From contig JAZOCE010000017.1 in NCBI GenBank assembly GCA_045596365.1, forward strand, positions 46,711-110,710: a stretch of 64,000 bases of DNA, in the 5' to 3' direction. The notes beneath the pieces were generated by a model. That model saw nothing but the letters and a program-made list of their open reading frames with translations, was not told the origin of the DNA and searched no databases. Below, piece by piece: positions 55,488-63,468 of this stretch. The translations under genes and the position numbers were made by a program. Source of the DNA: RGIG4079 sp045596365 (GTDB taxonomy: Bacteria; Bacteroidota; Bacteroidia; Bacteroidales; Muribaculaceae). Numbering within the stretch: position 1 is the first letter of the stretch; each line of letters begins with the position of its first letter.

Positions 55488-56783
55488 TTAGCAATTATAG
55501 AAGCGGGTGAATGCTTTTATCGCATAAACATGGTCGTCGGTTGACGCTGTTTCTCTCACAGAGTGCATAGCCCATAAAGCATTACCCATATCCACTCCAC
55601 GAAGGTCTATTTGCGAAGTCAAGATGTTTCCGAGTGTTGATCCTCCGGCTACATCGCTATGATTTACAAAATATTGACATGGGACACCGGCTTCATCACA
55701 CAATGTCTTAAACACCGCTGCCGAATCAGCATCAGTCATATATTTACAATTTGCATTTATCTTTATTACCGGACCACCACCCATTACAGGATGATTTGTA
55801 GGATCATGCTTTTCCGGATAATTAGGATGAACGGCATGAGCATTATCGGCACTCACCATAAATGATGCTGCTACAGCTCTCAAGTATTCCTCTTCACCAC
55901 CGCCAAGACAGCCGACAATGCGACGCAAGATTTGAGCTAACACAGGCGAAGCAGCTCCTTGTTTTGTTCCGCTACCGGTCTCTTCGTTGTCAAATATTGC
56001 CATCACACGTGTCATGCTACCGTCATTAGACTCAAGCAACGCCATCAACGCTGCATGAGCCATACTGAGGTCATCAAGTCGTCCCGATGTGATAAATTCT
56101 TCATGTTCACCCACAAGACATGCCGGGGTTGTGTCATATAGAGACAAATCAAAATCTATTATATCCTCTGCTTTAACGCCTAATTCGTTTGCTACCATGC
56201 GCAATACATATCCATTTTTTTCTGCCGCATCAGTAATTTTACCAAGCACAGGAAGCATATCTTTCTGCTTTGACAACGGATTCCCTTCATTGACTGCTCG
56301 ATTAAAATGTATTGCAAGGTGAGGTATGGTTAACAACGGACGAGTGAAACGCACTAATCGAGTTTTGGGGTGCAAAGCATCTTTTCCTCTCAACATTACA
56401 CGTCCGGCAATTGACAATGGACGATCAAACCATGTATAAAGGATAGGTCCGCCATAGACCTCGGTATTCAATTTCATGATATCGCCATCGGTCAACATTT
56501 CCGGATTAGGTTTAATCCTGAAGCATGGAGAGTCGCTATGAGCTGATATGATTTTAAACCCTAACGCTGCATCGCCTCTGCCCACAACAAATGCAAATAT
56601 TGCTGAATGATTTTTAACAACATAATACTTTCCACCTGGCTTCACATCCCATGCATTGCATGTATTTAATTCACAGAAGCCATTCTGTTCAAGCATTTCA
56701 CGAATAGTCTGTACCGCCCAAAAGTTACACACACTCTTATCCATAAACTCGATAAGAGATTTTACATATTTATTTTCTTTCAT
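55488..56783 (-). CDS. M18 family aminopeptidase
   Basis: Zinc aminopeptidase of family M18 (aspartyl aminopeptidase-like), 431 residues, cytosolic. The metal ligands and catalytic residues appear in ISAHSDSPCFRIKP (His, Asp), IFDNEETGSGTKQGA (Asp, Glu-Glu), MVSADNAHAVHPNYPEKHDP (Asp) and NHSDVAGGSTLG (His). It would release N-terminal acidic or other residues from peptides. It is a single gene, 43 bases downstream of the DUF5063-nadD-gmk-yicC operon on the same strand, so it may be its last member. Confidence 0.92.
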   Translation of the reverse strand: MKENKYVKSLIEFMDKSVCNFWAVQTIREMLEQNGFCELNTCNAWDVKPGGKYYVVKNHSAIFAFVVGRGDAALGFKIISAHSDSPCFRIKPNPEMLTDGDIMKLNTEVYGGPILYTWFDRPLSIAGRVMLRGKDALHPKTRLVRFTRPLLTIPHLAIHFNRAVNEGNPLSKQKDMLPVLGKITDAAEKNGYVLRMVANELGVKAEDIIDFDLSLYDTTPACLVGEHEEFITSGRLDDLSMAHAALMALLESNDGSMTRVMAIFDNEETGSGTKQGAASPVLAQILRRIVGCLGGGEEEYLRAVAASFMVSADNAHAVHPNYPEKHDPTNHPVMGGGPVIKINANCKYMTDADSAAVFKTLCDEAGVPCQYFVNHSDVAGGSTLGNILTSQIDLRGVDMGNALWAMHSVRETASTDDHVYAIKAFTRFYNC

Positions 56784-56826
56784 AGTTTTTCAATCATTAG
56801 AGTTTAACGTATAGTATTATAACAAT

Positions 56827-57342
56827 TTACTCAGCAGAATTATATCTAACTTGATTTAAAGCACGCAAAACATTGCAAAGAATGCGACTCCAATAGCTTT
56901 GGAACTCGTCTCTTACTGCAACTAACGCCAATGGGATAAGATGTTCAGGAGCCTCTTTCACCATGCCCACAAAGTTATAAAGCACTTGGAATATATCGGC
57001 AAGACTTTCTGAGATACTCGCAGCAATAGGGGTGTCAGAATACTTCATATCTTCCTCAAAGACTTCAAGAAATATATCTTCCGGTCCCATGAGATTTTCT
57101 ATTCCACACCTCACCGATTCATAATAATCTTCATCCAATATAGGTTCAAGATAAGCATCTTCTTCATCTAACAGATCAACTTTTAAATCTGTAGCCGAAA
57201 TATACAAGCGTGGCAACAATCTCAACATCGATTGCACAAACTCATCCTTTTCGCTTTCACGCGCATCTTCGATTGCAGCACAATATTCATTACACAATGC
57301 AATAAATGCCAATGAGTTGGTATTTAAAATTGCTGACTCCAT
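56827..57342 (-). CDS. DUF5063 domain protein
   Basis: Cytosolic, acidic protein of 171 residues resembling the DUF5063 family of Bacteroidetes, all-helical with many Glu and Asp (LLDEEDAYLEPILDEDYYES, IFLEVFEEDMKYSD). Nothing in the sequence suggests a catalytic site. It lies 7 bases after nadD in an operon with gmk and yicC, an arrangement I recall from other Bacteroidales, so a housekeeping role is likely though unknown. Confidence 0.83.
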   Translation of the reverse strand: MESAILNTNSLAFIALCNEYCAAIEDARESEKDEFVQSMLRLLPRLYISATDLKVDLLDEEDAYLEPILDEDYYESVRCGIENLMGPEDIFLEVFEEDMKYSDTPIAASISESLADIFQVLYNFVGMVKEAPEHLIPLALVAVRDEFQSYWSRILCNVLRALNQVRYNSAE

Positions 57343-57349
57343 AGTCGTT

Positions 57350-57928
57350 CTATTTATTTTGAAAAAGATTATTTATTTTTATATATTCATCTACTCCATG
57401 AGGCAAAAATGCCGACATTTTCTTTCCGGCAATGTAGCCCTCACGAATAAATGTACTTGACAAATTTATCACTGGAGCATTGACAAATTCAACTCCCGGA
57501 GTGTTAATCTCCTCTATCTCATATCCTGGACGAGGATAAACAACCACTCCATAGTCAGCGATAATGCGTTGATAGTCTTTCCATTTATCAAATATCAACC
57601 AATTATCACTACCTATTACCAGGCGAAATTGTTTTTCGGGATATTGTTCTTTCAGAGTGTCTAATGTTTTTATCGTATAAGACGGACGGGGCAACGACAG
57701 TTCAATATCACACACATCGGCATTAGGGACTGACTCCACAGCTAATTGCAACATAGCCAATCGATGCTCATCAGCGACAAATGCATCAGTATTTTTTAGC
57801 GGATTACATGGCGACAATGTCAACCACACAGCATCAAGAGATGTATATTGGCTTAAATAGCTTGCCAACATTACATGTCCCACATGAACGGGGTTAAATG
57901 ATCCACCAAGAACTCCTATCGTTTGCAT
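57350..57928 (-). CDS. nadD: Nicotinate-nucleotide adenylyltransferase
   Basis: NadD, 192 residues, which adenylylates nicotinate mononucleotide in NAD synthesis. The nucleotidyltransferase motif is GGSFNPVHVGHVMLA (His15, His18), the central GSDNWLIFDKWKDYQ matches the substrate loop, and the C-terminal INLSSTFIREG is the ISSTxxR motif. It lies 8 bases after gmk and 7 bases before the DUF5063 gene. Confidence 0.95.
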   Translation of the reverse strand: MQTIGVLGGSFNPVHVGHVMLASYLSQYTSLDAVWLTLSPCNPLKNTDAFVADEHRLAMLQLAVESVPNADVCDIELSLPRPSYTIKTLDTLKEQYPEKQFRLVIGSDNWLIFDKWKDYQRIIADYGVVVYPRPGYEIEEINTPGVEFVNAPVINLSSTFIREGYIAGKKMSAFLPHGVDEYIKINNLFQNK

Positions 57929-57936
57929 TCGTACAA

Positions 57937-58506
57937 TTACGCATTAATAAAATCAAGAATTGTCTTGCGTGTATGTGCTATTGCTTCATTTAAGTCATCG
58001 TTGACTATGCAACAATCATACTGCGAAGCAAATCCTATCTCAAATTCGGCTTTACTCACACGTTCCTCAATAACATCAAGCGCATCTGTAGCACGAGAGA
58101 CAAGGCGACGTCGCAACTCTTCTACCGATGGTGGCATTATAAAGATGCTTATCGCACGATTGCCATACATGCGCTTTACATTCACTCCTCCCTTGACATC
58201 AATATCAAGCACTACATTATGCCCGGAATTGCAAATGCGCTCAACCTCGCTTTTCAATGTGCCATAAAATCGACCGGGATACACCTCTTCATGCTCCACA
58301 AATGCATCTTGCTCGATGGCAGTTTTAAACTCCTCATCAGTCAAAAAGAAATAATTCACACCATGCTTCTCTCCTTCACGAGGCAATCTATTTGTTGCCG
58401 AAACAGAAAATTGCATATCTATATCTCCTTGCGATAATATCGCATTTATGATTGTTGATTTTCCACAACCCGATGGAGCTGATATTATTATTATCTTTCC
58501 TGTCAT
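57937..58506 (-). CDS. gmk: Guanylate kinase
   Basis: GMP kinase, 189 residues if started at 58506 (MTGKIIIISAPSGCGKSTII), just inside the end of yicC; a farther ATG at 58521 would add MQCSF. The P-loop is SAPSGCGKST, the GMP-binding part includes SVSATNRLPREGEKHGVNYFF and EHEEVYPGRFYGT, split as family motifs, and the lid is RLVSRATDALDVIEERV. The coding region overlaps the stop region of yicC within ten bases or fewer depending on the start. Confidence 0.94.
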   Translation of the reverse strand: MTGKIIIISAPSGCGKSTIINAILSQGDIDMQFSVSATNRLPREGEKHGVNYFFLTDEEFKTAIEQDAFVEHEEVYPGRFYGTLKSEVERICNSGHNVVLDIDVKGGVNVKRMYGNRAISIFIMPPSVEELRRRLVSRATDALDVIEERVSKAEFEIGFASQYDCCIVNDDLNEAIAHTRKTILDFINA

Positions 58507-58510
58507 AAAA

Positions 58511-59386
58511 CTACATTGCATTTAAGACTTGTTCTTTTATCTGTTCCAACTCATCTTTCATGCGCACCACAAGTTTTTGCATTTCGGCATGATTACTTTT
58601 TGACCCAAGCGTATTTATCTCACGTCCCATTTCCTGGCTTATAAACCCAAGTTTTTTCCCTTGACCTTGAGGACCTGCCATTGTTTCCATGAAATAGTTC
58701 AAATGTTGAGACAATCGTTGTTTCTCTTCATTAATATCGAGTTTTTCAATATAATAAATCATCTCTTGTTCGAGTCGTGATTTGTCATAATCGACAGGAG
58801 CTATCTTAGCCAACCCTTCTTCTATGCGACCGCGTATTTTTGCAATGCGTTCAGCCTCATACTGAGGAACCTCGGCAAGAAGATTGCGTATATTCTCGAT
58901 GCGTTTTGCAAAAAACTCTTCTAATTTCATCCCCTCTTCTCTGCGGAATTGCATCAATCCGTCAACAGCCTCATTTACGGCCTGAAATAATGCTTCACAC
59001 TCCTCGTCAGCTATTGAGCCGGGTGCTTCTGATTTCATCGTTTCTGGAAAACGGAGCAACACGCTATACCAATCCTCTGGCATTGGGATTGACAGAGTTT
59101 GCGACATAGCCTCTATTTGCGATTTATAAGAAGCTATCAATGGCAAGTTCAACGTCACTGTTGCCTCGTCATGTATTGTTTCCACATAAATCAGCAAATC
59201 GGCCTTGCCGCGTTCAAGACGATGAGCCACAACATTACGCAACTCTAGTTCCTTTTCACGATATGCCGCCGGGATGCGAGTTGACAAATCAAGTTGTTTA
59301 CTATTGAGAGATTTTATTTCTACAGTAATCTTTTTATTAAGGACTTCGACAACCGATTTGCCAAATCCTGTCATTGATAAAATCAT
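58511..59386 (-). CDS. YicC family endoribonuclease
   Basis: YicC/YloC family protein of 291 residues, an endoribonuclease family. It starts MILSMTGFGKSVVEVLNKKI, the signature MTGFG N-terminus, and has IEIKSLNSKQLDLSTR-like VEIKSLNSKQLDLSTRIPAA. The C-terminal DUF1732 part reads GKKLGFISQEMGREINTLGS, then KSNHAEMQKLVVRMKDELEQ. It leads an operon yicC-gmk-nadD-DUF5063 and overlaps or abuts gmk. A TAAATTTG promoter element is 20 bases upstream. Confidence 0.92.
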   Translation of the reverse strand: MILSMTGFGKSVVEVLNKKITVEIKSLNSKQLDLSTRIPAAYREKELELRNVVAHRLERGKADLLIYVETIHDEATVTLNLPLIASYKSQIEAMSQTLSIPMPEDWYSVLLRFPETMKSEAPGSIADEECEALFQAVNEAVDGLMQFRREEGMKLEEFFAKRIENIRNLLAEVPQYEAERIAKIRGRIEEGLAKIAPVDYDKSRLEQEMIYYIEKLDINEEKQRLSQHLNYFMETMAGPQGQGKKLGFISQEMGREINTLGSKSNHAEMQKLVVRMKDELEQIKEQVLNAM

Positions 59387-59406
59387 AGTTGTAAGTTTAT
59401 TTTATG

Positions 59407-59414
59407 CAAATTTA
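59407..59414 (-). promoter_or_regulatory. Promoter -7 element of the yicC operon
   Basis: TAAATTTG on the minus strand, 20 bases before the yicC start. Confidence 0.55.
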
Positions 59415-59436
59415 CGCTTTAAGCGCGAAAAAGCAC

Positions 59437-59444
59437 TAAATTTG
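59437..59444 (+). promoter_or_regulatory. Promoter -7 element of tsaB
   Basis: TAAATTTG on the plus strand, 22 bases before the tsaB start; it is divergent from and close to the yicC promoter. Confidence 0.55.
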
Positions 59445-59466
59445 CACAAAAATAATAAGCAAATTT

Positions 59467-60156
59467 ATGGCAGTAATACTAAATATTGAGACATCAACCA
59501 ATGTTTGCTCTGTTGCACTCACCGACAATGGGATGGTTTTAGAGCATTTCGAGGATTATAAAGGACAAAACCATGCTGCACTATTGAGTGGCTACATCAA
59601 AAAATGTCTTGACTTCCTAACAGACAAAAAATTAAAACTTGAAGCTGTTGCAGTGAGTATTGGTCCAGGTAGCTACACAGGTCTTCGCATCGGTCTCTCC
59701 GAAGCCAAAGGGCTTGCCTATGCACTTGACATACCATTGATAGGGATTGACACCCTCAAGATAATGGCAGTATCGGTGATGTTCCACCACGATGTTGACC
59801 CCGAAGCATTGTTTGCTCCGATGATTGATGCTCGTCGCATGGAGGTATACACCTCAGTACTCGACATGGCTCTCAATGAACAGATGAAGCCATCGCCACT
59901 AATTTTATATGAGACTTCTTATGCCGAATGGCTCAATAGCAATCAAGTGCTATTCTTTGGAAATGGTAGCAACAAAGCCAAGGAGATGATTACTCACCCC
60001 AATGCACGTTTCATCGCCAACATTGACCCTCTGGCAACCGATATGCTTGCACTTTCAGAAATGGCATTCCGTCGTGGCGAATTCCTCGACCTCGCCTACT
60101 CTGTCCCTGCCTACCTGAAAGATTTCCAAGCCACCACACCCAAAAACAAAGTTTAA
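59467..60156 (+). CDS. tsaB: tRNA threonylcarbamoyladenosine biosynthesis protein TsaB
   Basis: TsaB, 229 residues, the non-catalytic partner of TsaD in making t6A37 on tRNAs that read ANN codons. It has the ASKHA-fold N-terminus ILNIETSTNVCSVALTDNG, the GQNHAALL helix and the conserved VSIGPGSYTGLRIGLSEAKG segment, then MIDARRMEVYTSV. The C-terminal domain is shorter and variable as usual. It is followed 9 bases later by an RluA-family gene. Confidence 0.93.
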   Translation: MAVILNIETSTNVCSVALTDNGMVLEHFEDYKGQNHAALLSGYIKKCLDFLTDKKLKLEAVAVSIGPGSYTGLRIGLSEAKGLAYALDIPLIGIDTLKIMAVSVMFHHDVDPEALFAPMIDARRMEVYTSVLDMALNEQMKPSPLILYETSYAEWLNSNQVLFFGNGSNKAKEMITHPNARFIANIDPLATDMLALSEMAFRRGEFLDLAYSVPAYLKDFQATTPKNKV

Positions 60157-60165
60157 TCAGCGGAG

Positions 60166-61767
60166 ATGCTCCATCGATTCAAACAATCCATTGCCGGAAT
60201 TGAACTCCCCAAGCAATTCACTTGGCCTTTTCATTACACGCCTCATCAACTATGTATCATGGCAACCGAAGAGGTTAAAGAATACATTGCAACACGCAAT
60301 GAATGGCATGATGAATTGAAATCCGGGAAAATGTTTGGAGTGCTTGTCGTTGCTGATTTTGACGGGACATTAGGCTTTGTTTCAGCATTCTCCGGGAATT
60401 TGGCAGAGAGTAACAATCACGACTACTTTGTTCCGCCCATATATGATGCACTGCAACCCGATGATTTCTTCAAAAAAGGGGAAGCCTATATCTCTCAGAT
60501 AAACCACCGCATCACGCATCTGTCAGAAAGCGATGAATTTCGACAAGCACAAAATTCATTAAACACGATTGTTCAAGAAGCATCACGTTCATTAGATATT
60601 TTCAAAAAAGAGATTGCACAGCGCAAAGCTATGCGACAACATCGCCGCGATAACGGCGAAGAAGAAGCCTCTCTCATTGCTGAAAGCCAATACGACAATG
60701 CCGAATTTCAACGGCGCAAAAAACATTACAACCTATTAATCTCGCAAGCGCAAGCCAAAGTTGACTTGATAACAGCCGAGATTGATAATCTTAAAGAAGA
60801 GCGTAAAACTCGCTCTGCAAAACTCCAAATGGAGCTATTCAGCCAATATCGACTGCTCAATGCCAAAGGAGAAACTAAAGACATCTGCGACATATTTGCC
60901 GAGACAGTCAACCAACTGCCACCTGCCGGCACAGGCGAATGTGCTGCCCCCAAGATGCTACAATATGCCTACCAAAACAACCTCCGCCCCATTGCGATGG
61001 CAGAGTTCTGGTGGGGCAACTCCCCAAAAGGGGAAATACGCCGTCATGGTCATTTCTACCCCTCATGTATCAGCAAATGCAAACCCATTCTGCTCTACAT
61101 GATGCAAGGACTTGAAGTAGAGCCTAACCCTCTCAACAACAACACCGTTTTCTCCCCCACTTTGCTGTGGGAAGACGACACTATCGTCATCATCAACAAG
61201 CCCGGCGGAATGTTGTCGGTCGATGGGAAAATTGAAGCCTACTCCGTTGAGCAATGGGCAAAGGACCGATACCCCCATGCCACAGGTCCCATGATAGTAC
61301 ATCGCCTTGACCAATCGACCTCGGGCATCCTCGTCATCGCCAAAGACAAAGAAACACATCAAGCCCTACAAACTCAATTCCTCAGTCGCAAAGTAAAGAA
61401 AAGCTATGTTGCATTGCTCGACGGGCCTATATCTGATAGTGAAGGAGAAATAAATCTCCCGTTGAAACTCGACTACGACAATCGTCCTCGACAGATGGTT
61501 GCTTCCGACGGCAAAAAAGCACGCACACGATATGAAGTTATCGGCATTGAAAATGGGAAAACAAGAGTGAGACTCTATCCCATCACCGGACGCACACACC
61601 AGCTCCGCGTACACTGTGCCCACCCCGACGGACTCAACACCCCCATCGTGGGCGATGAGCTATATGGCACACCTGCCCACCGCCTTTGCCTCCATGCCGA
61701 ACACATCGAGTTCACCCACCCAACCCTCAACAAGACTATATCCATCAACTGCGCCCCAGAATTCTAA
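60166..61767 (+). CDS. RluA family pseudouridine synthase with long N-terminal extension
   Basis: Pseudouridine synthase of the RluA family in the C-terminal half (about residues 330-533): INKPGGMLSVDG, IVHRLDQSTSGILVIAKDKE with the catalytic Asp, KKSYVALLDG and PITGRTHQLRVHCAHPDGL. The N-terminal 330 residues, including a charged coiled coil (about residues 120-225) and a middle region with GTGECAAPKMLQYAYQN and AEFWWGNSPKGEIRRHGHFY, are not part of plain RluA (about 220 residues). The arrangement is common in Bacteroidales; the extension probably helps RNA choice. The target RNA is unknown. Confidence 0.9.
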   Translation: MLHRFKQSIAGIELPKQFTWPFHYTPHQLCIMATEEVKEYIATRNEWHDELKSGKMFGVLVVADFDGTLGFVSAFSGNLAESNNHDYFVPPIYDALQPDDFFKKGEAYISQINHRITHLSESDEFRQAQNSLNTIVQEASRSLDIFKKEIAQRKAMRQHRRDNGEEEASLIAESQYDNAEFQRRKKHYNLLISQAQAKVDLITAEIDNLKEERKTRSAKLQMELFSQYRLLNAKGETKDICDIFAETVNQLPPAGTGECAAPKMLQYAYQNNLRPIAMAEFWWGNSPKGEIRRHGHFYPSCISKCKPILLYMMQGLEVEPNPLNNNTVFSPTLLWEDDTIVIINKPGGMLSVDGKIEAYSVEQWAKDRYPHATGPMIVHRLDQSTSGILVIAKDKETHQALQTQFLSRKVKKSYVALLDGPISDSEGEINLPLKLDYDNRPRQMVASDGKKARTRYEVIGIENGKTRVRLYPITGRTHQLRVHCAHPDGLNTPIVGDELYGTPAHRLCLHAEHIEFTHPTLNKTISINCAPEF

Positions 61768-61947
61768 AGCAGGAAAACAACACACTATTACTTCATTCGG
61801 AACAATTCTGACGAGTTCCTGAGTGGCACAACTCCGACACGGCAAAACTATTTTCGCCACCTGTATTTGTAAACAAAAAAGAAAATAAAGGCTATTGGTT
61901 CTGAATATTTCTTAATCAAAATAATATTATGTTCTATTATATTTTTG

Positions 61948-61955
61948 TACTTTTG
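61948..61955 (+). promoter_or_regulatory. Promoter -7 element of the toxin-antitoxin-chaperone-like operon
   Basis: TACTTTTG fits TAnnTTTG, 91 bases before the first gene. The rest of the 279-base gap between 61768 and 62046 is AT-rich and shows no gene. Confidence 0.5.
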
Positions 61956-62046
61956 TGATAGACTTTCATTATTAGCTTGTATATTTGTTAAATATACTTA
62001 ATATCATAAATAAAATTTTACATAGTATAGCTGCAACTAAACTTTT

Positions 62047-62442
62047 ATGTCTAATTTTGCGCTGAAAAATATTGACGCCGTTTGTGGACGACAAAAATTT
62101 GATAAACTTATTATTGATGATGAATGTTTATTAGATAGTTTCATTGATAATTTGGAAGACAAGTATCTATCTGAGATGGATAGTATATATGCTTATATGC
62201 AAAGGGTTGCAGACTTAAAACCTCTTCCTGATACTAAATTTCACCCATTAGATAGAAATAAGGTTGACGGTTATACTGAATATGAGTTTAAGACTAAGCA
62301 TCTTAGGATATATGCGATTTCCAAATTCAATGGTAAAATTATCATTTTAGGTGGTTATAAGAATAATCAAGATAAAGATATAAATAAATTTAGGTCAATA
62401 GTAAAAAGATATATTCAATCACAAAAAGGTTCTAAAAAATGA
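62047..62442 (+). CDS. RelE/HigB-like toxin candidate
   Basis: Protein of 131 residues, basic at the end. The C-terminal half has the shape of a RelE/ParE-superfamily toxin: YTEYEFKTKHLRIYAISKFN, then GKIIILGGYKNNQDKDINKF and RSIVKRYIQ, an alternation of strands with conserved Lys/Arg and Tyr. Such toxins are mRNA interferases acting at the ribosome. The gene overlaps by four bases (ATGA) the following HTH gene, toxin first, which is the HigBA order. The activity is inferred from context and fold-like pattern. Confidence 0.72.
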   Translation: MSNFALKNIDAVCGRQKFDKLIIDDECLLDSFIDNLEDKYLSEMDSIYAYMQRVADLKPLPDTKFHPLDRNKVDGYTEYEFKTKHLRIYAISKFNGKIIILGGYKNNQDKDINKFRSIVKRYIQSQKGSKK

Positions 62443-62798
62443 AAACAAGAGACGAAGTATTAAGAAGCCCGGGGTATTGGATGGCAATGCTTCAAATGGA
62501 GTTGTATTCTCAAATAGAAGAGTTTATGAGAACTCATAACATGAATAAAACTCAACTTGCGGAATATTTAGGATGCACAAAAGGATATGTATCTCAACTC
62601 CTTAATGGCGATTTTGACCATAAAATGAGTAAATTCATAAATTTATCCCTTTCAATTGGGAAAATACCTGAAATTAAATTTGTTGATATTGATGAATTTA
62701 TTGAATGTGAACATAAAAAATATATAATAAATACTACATTTAATAATATTAAATATTCATTTGACAAGAACTCAACCAATTACGATTTTGCTGCATAA
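62439..62798 (+). CDS. HTH antitoxin candidate with C-terminal tail
   Basis: XRE/HigA-like protein of 119 residues. The helix-turn-helix (about residues 28-60) is seen in HNMNKTQLAEYLGCTKGYVS and QLLNGDFDHKMSKFINLSLS. It would neutralise the upstream toxin and repress the operon. After the DNA-binding part a C-terminal tail of about 35 residues (IECEHKKYIINTTFNNIKYS, then FDKNSTNYDFAA) is hydrophobic and aromatic, like the chaperone-addiction region of antitoxins in TAC systems. It is followed 11 bases later by a SecB-like gene. Confidence 0.82.
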   Translation: MKTRDEVLRSPGYWMAMLQMELYSQIEEFMRTHNMNKTQLAEYLGCTKGYVSQLLNGDFDHKMSKFINLSLSIGKIPEIKFVDIDEFIECEHKKYIINTTFNNIKYSFDKNSTNYDFAA

Positions 62799-62809
62799 TA
62801 AGAATAATT

Positions 62810-63229
62810 ATGAAAATTCCTTACCGTATTGAAAAAATAGAGACTAAACAATTTGCAATATTTCAAGAGGAATTGAGTTTAGATAAAGATTTCAATATCT
62901 CAACTGAATTTAATTTTTCGATAAGTAACGATTGCTCTCATATTAGATGTATTACGCTTATTAAGTATGAGCAAAATAATAATACTATTCTTATTCTTGA
63001 ATTAGCGTGTCATTTTTTGATAGCACAAGAAGGAATCGATCAGATAATAGAGCATCGTAAAATTGATGTGGATTTTTTGCGTTATATGGCAACTATTGTT
63101 ATTGGTACTGCTAGGGGTGTGATTCACGCTCAAACACAAAGTACCAAACTTAATATACTCATTTTACCACCAATAAATTTAATTCCAATTATTACAGACG
63201 ATATGATTGTATCTACCTCTAAAGAATAA
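62810..63229 (+). CDS. SecB-like chaperone candidate of a TAC module
   Basis: Protein of 139 residues that looks like a SecB-fold chaperone. An N-terminal half of antiparallel strands (IEKIETKQFAIFQEELSLD, FNISTEFNFSISNDCSHIRC, TILILELACHFLIAQEG) is followed by a helix (DVDFLRYMATIVIGTARGVI) and the ending LNILILPPINLIPII, matching the LPPINx ending of SecB. Bacteroidetes normally lack housekeeping SecB as far as I recall, so this is probably the dedicated chaperone that stabilises the antitoxin, as Rv1957 does in Mycobacterium tuberculosis. The assignment is from pattern and place; a profile search would settle it. A strong terminator follows. Confidence 0.6.
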   Translation: MKIPYRIEKIETKQFAIFQEELSLDKDFNISTEFNFSISNDCSHIRCITLIKYEQNNNTILILELACHFLIAQEGIDQIIEHRKIDVDFLRYMATIVIGTARGVIHAQTQSTKLNILILPPINLIPIITDDMIVSTSKE

Positions 63230-63250
63230 TTTTTTGTCTTTTATACATAG

Positions 63251-63293
63251 AGAATGTTACCATACCTTCGTGGTATAGTAACATTCTTTTTTA
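63251..63293 (+). terminator. Strong terminator with a TTCG loop
   Basis: AGAATGTTAC (63251-63260) pairs with GTAACATTCT (63278-63287), extended inward by ATACC / GGTAT around a TTCG loop, and followed by a T-run. It closes the toxin-antitoxin-chaperone-like operon. Confidence 0.9.
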
Positions 63294-63382
63294 TGAAAAC
63301 AATCAATCTCATTGTACCTCGTGGGTGGCACGAACTTGATGATAAACAACCTCTGTCGCGAGTTTCAAGGGATTATCTCTAA
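63293..63382 (+). pseudogene. 29-codon gene remnant
   Basis: A short frame right after the terminator T-run reads MKTINLIVPRGWHELDDKQP and ends at codon 30. The opening (LIVP-GWHEL-D-KQ) looks like the N-terminus of larger proteins found on Bacteroidales mobile elements, from memory. It then stops, so it appears to be a truncated copy. It has no promoter of its own in view. No function can be given. Confidence 0.4.
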
Positions 63383-63421
63383 TACATTCTATAAGTATTG
63401 ATTAAAAATACTCAAAAATTT

Positions 63422-63451
63422 GGCAAAGTTAACTTTTTGGTTAACTTTGCC
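63422..63451. promoter_or_regulatory. Palindromic operator over the promoter of the second TA module
   Basis: GGCAAAGTTAAC (63422-63433) and GTTAACTTTGCC (63440-63451) form a perfect 12-bp inverted repeat with a 6-base spacer. The right arm contains the -7 element TAACTTTG (63442-63449), so binding would block transcription of the module that starts at 63469. Confidence 0.7.
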
Positions 63452-63468
63452 GTTATAAAAATGAATAT

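Noticed and set aside
62810..63229. Third gene of the TA operon as an unrelated cargo gene
   Set aside because: The spacing, the shared terminator and the SecB-like ending favour a functional third partner, though this is not proven.
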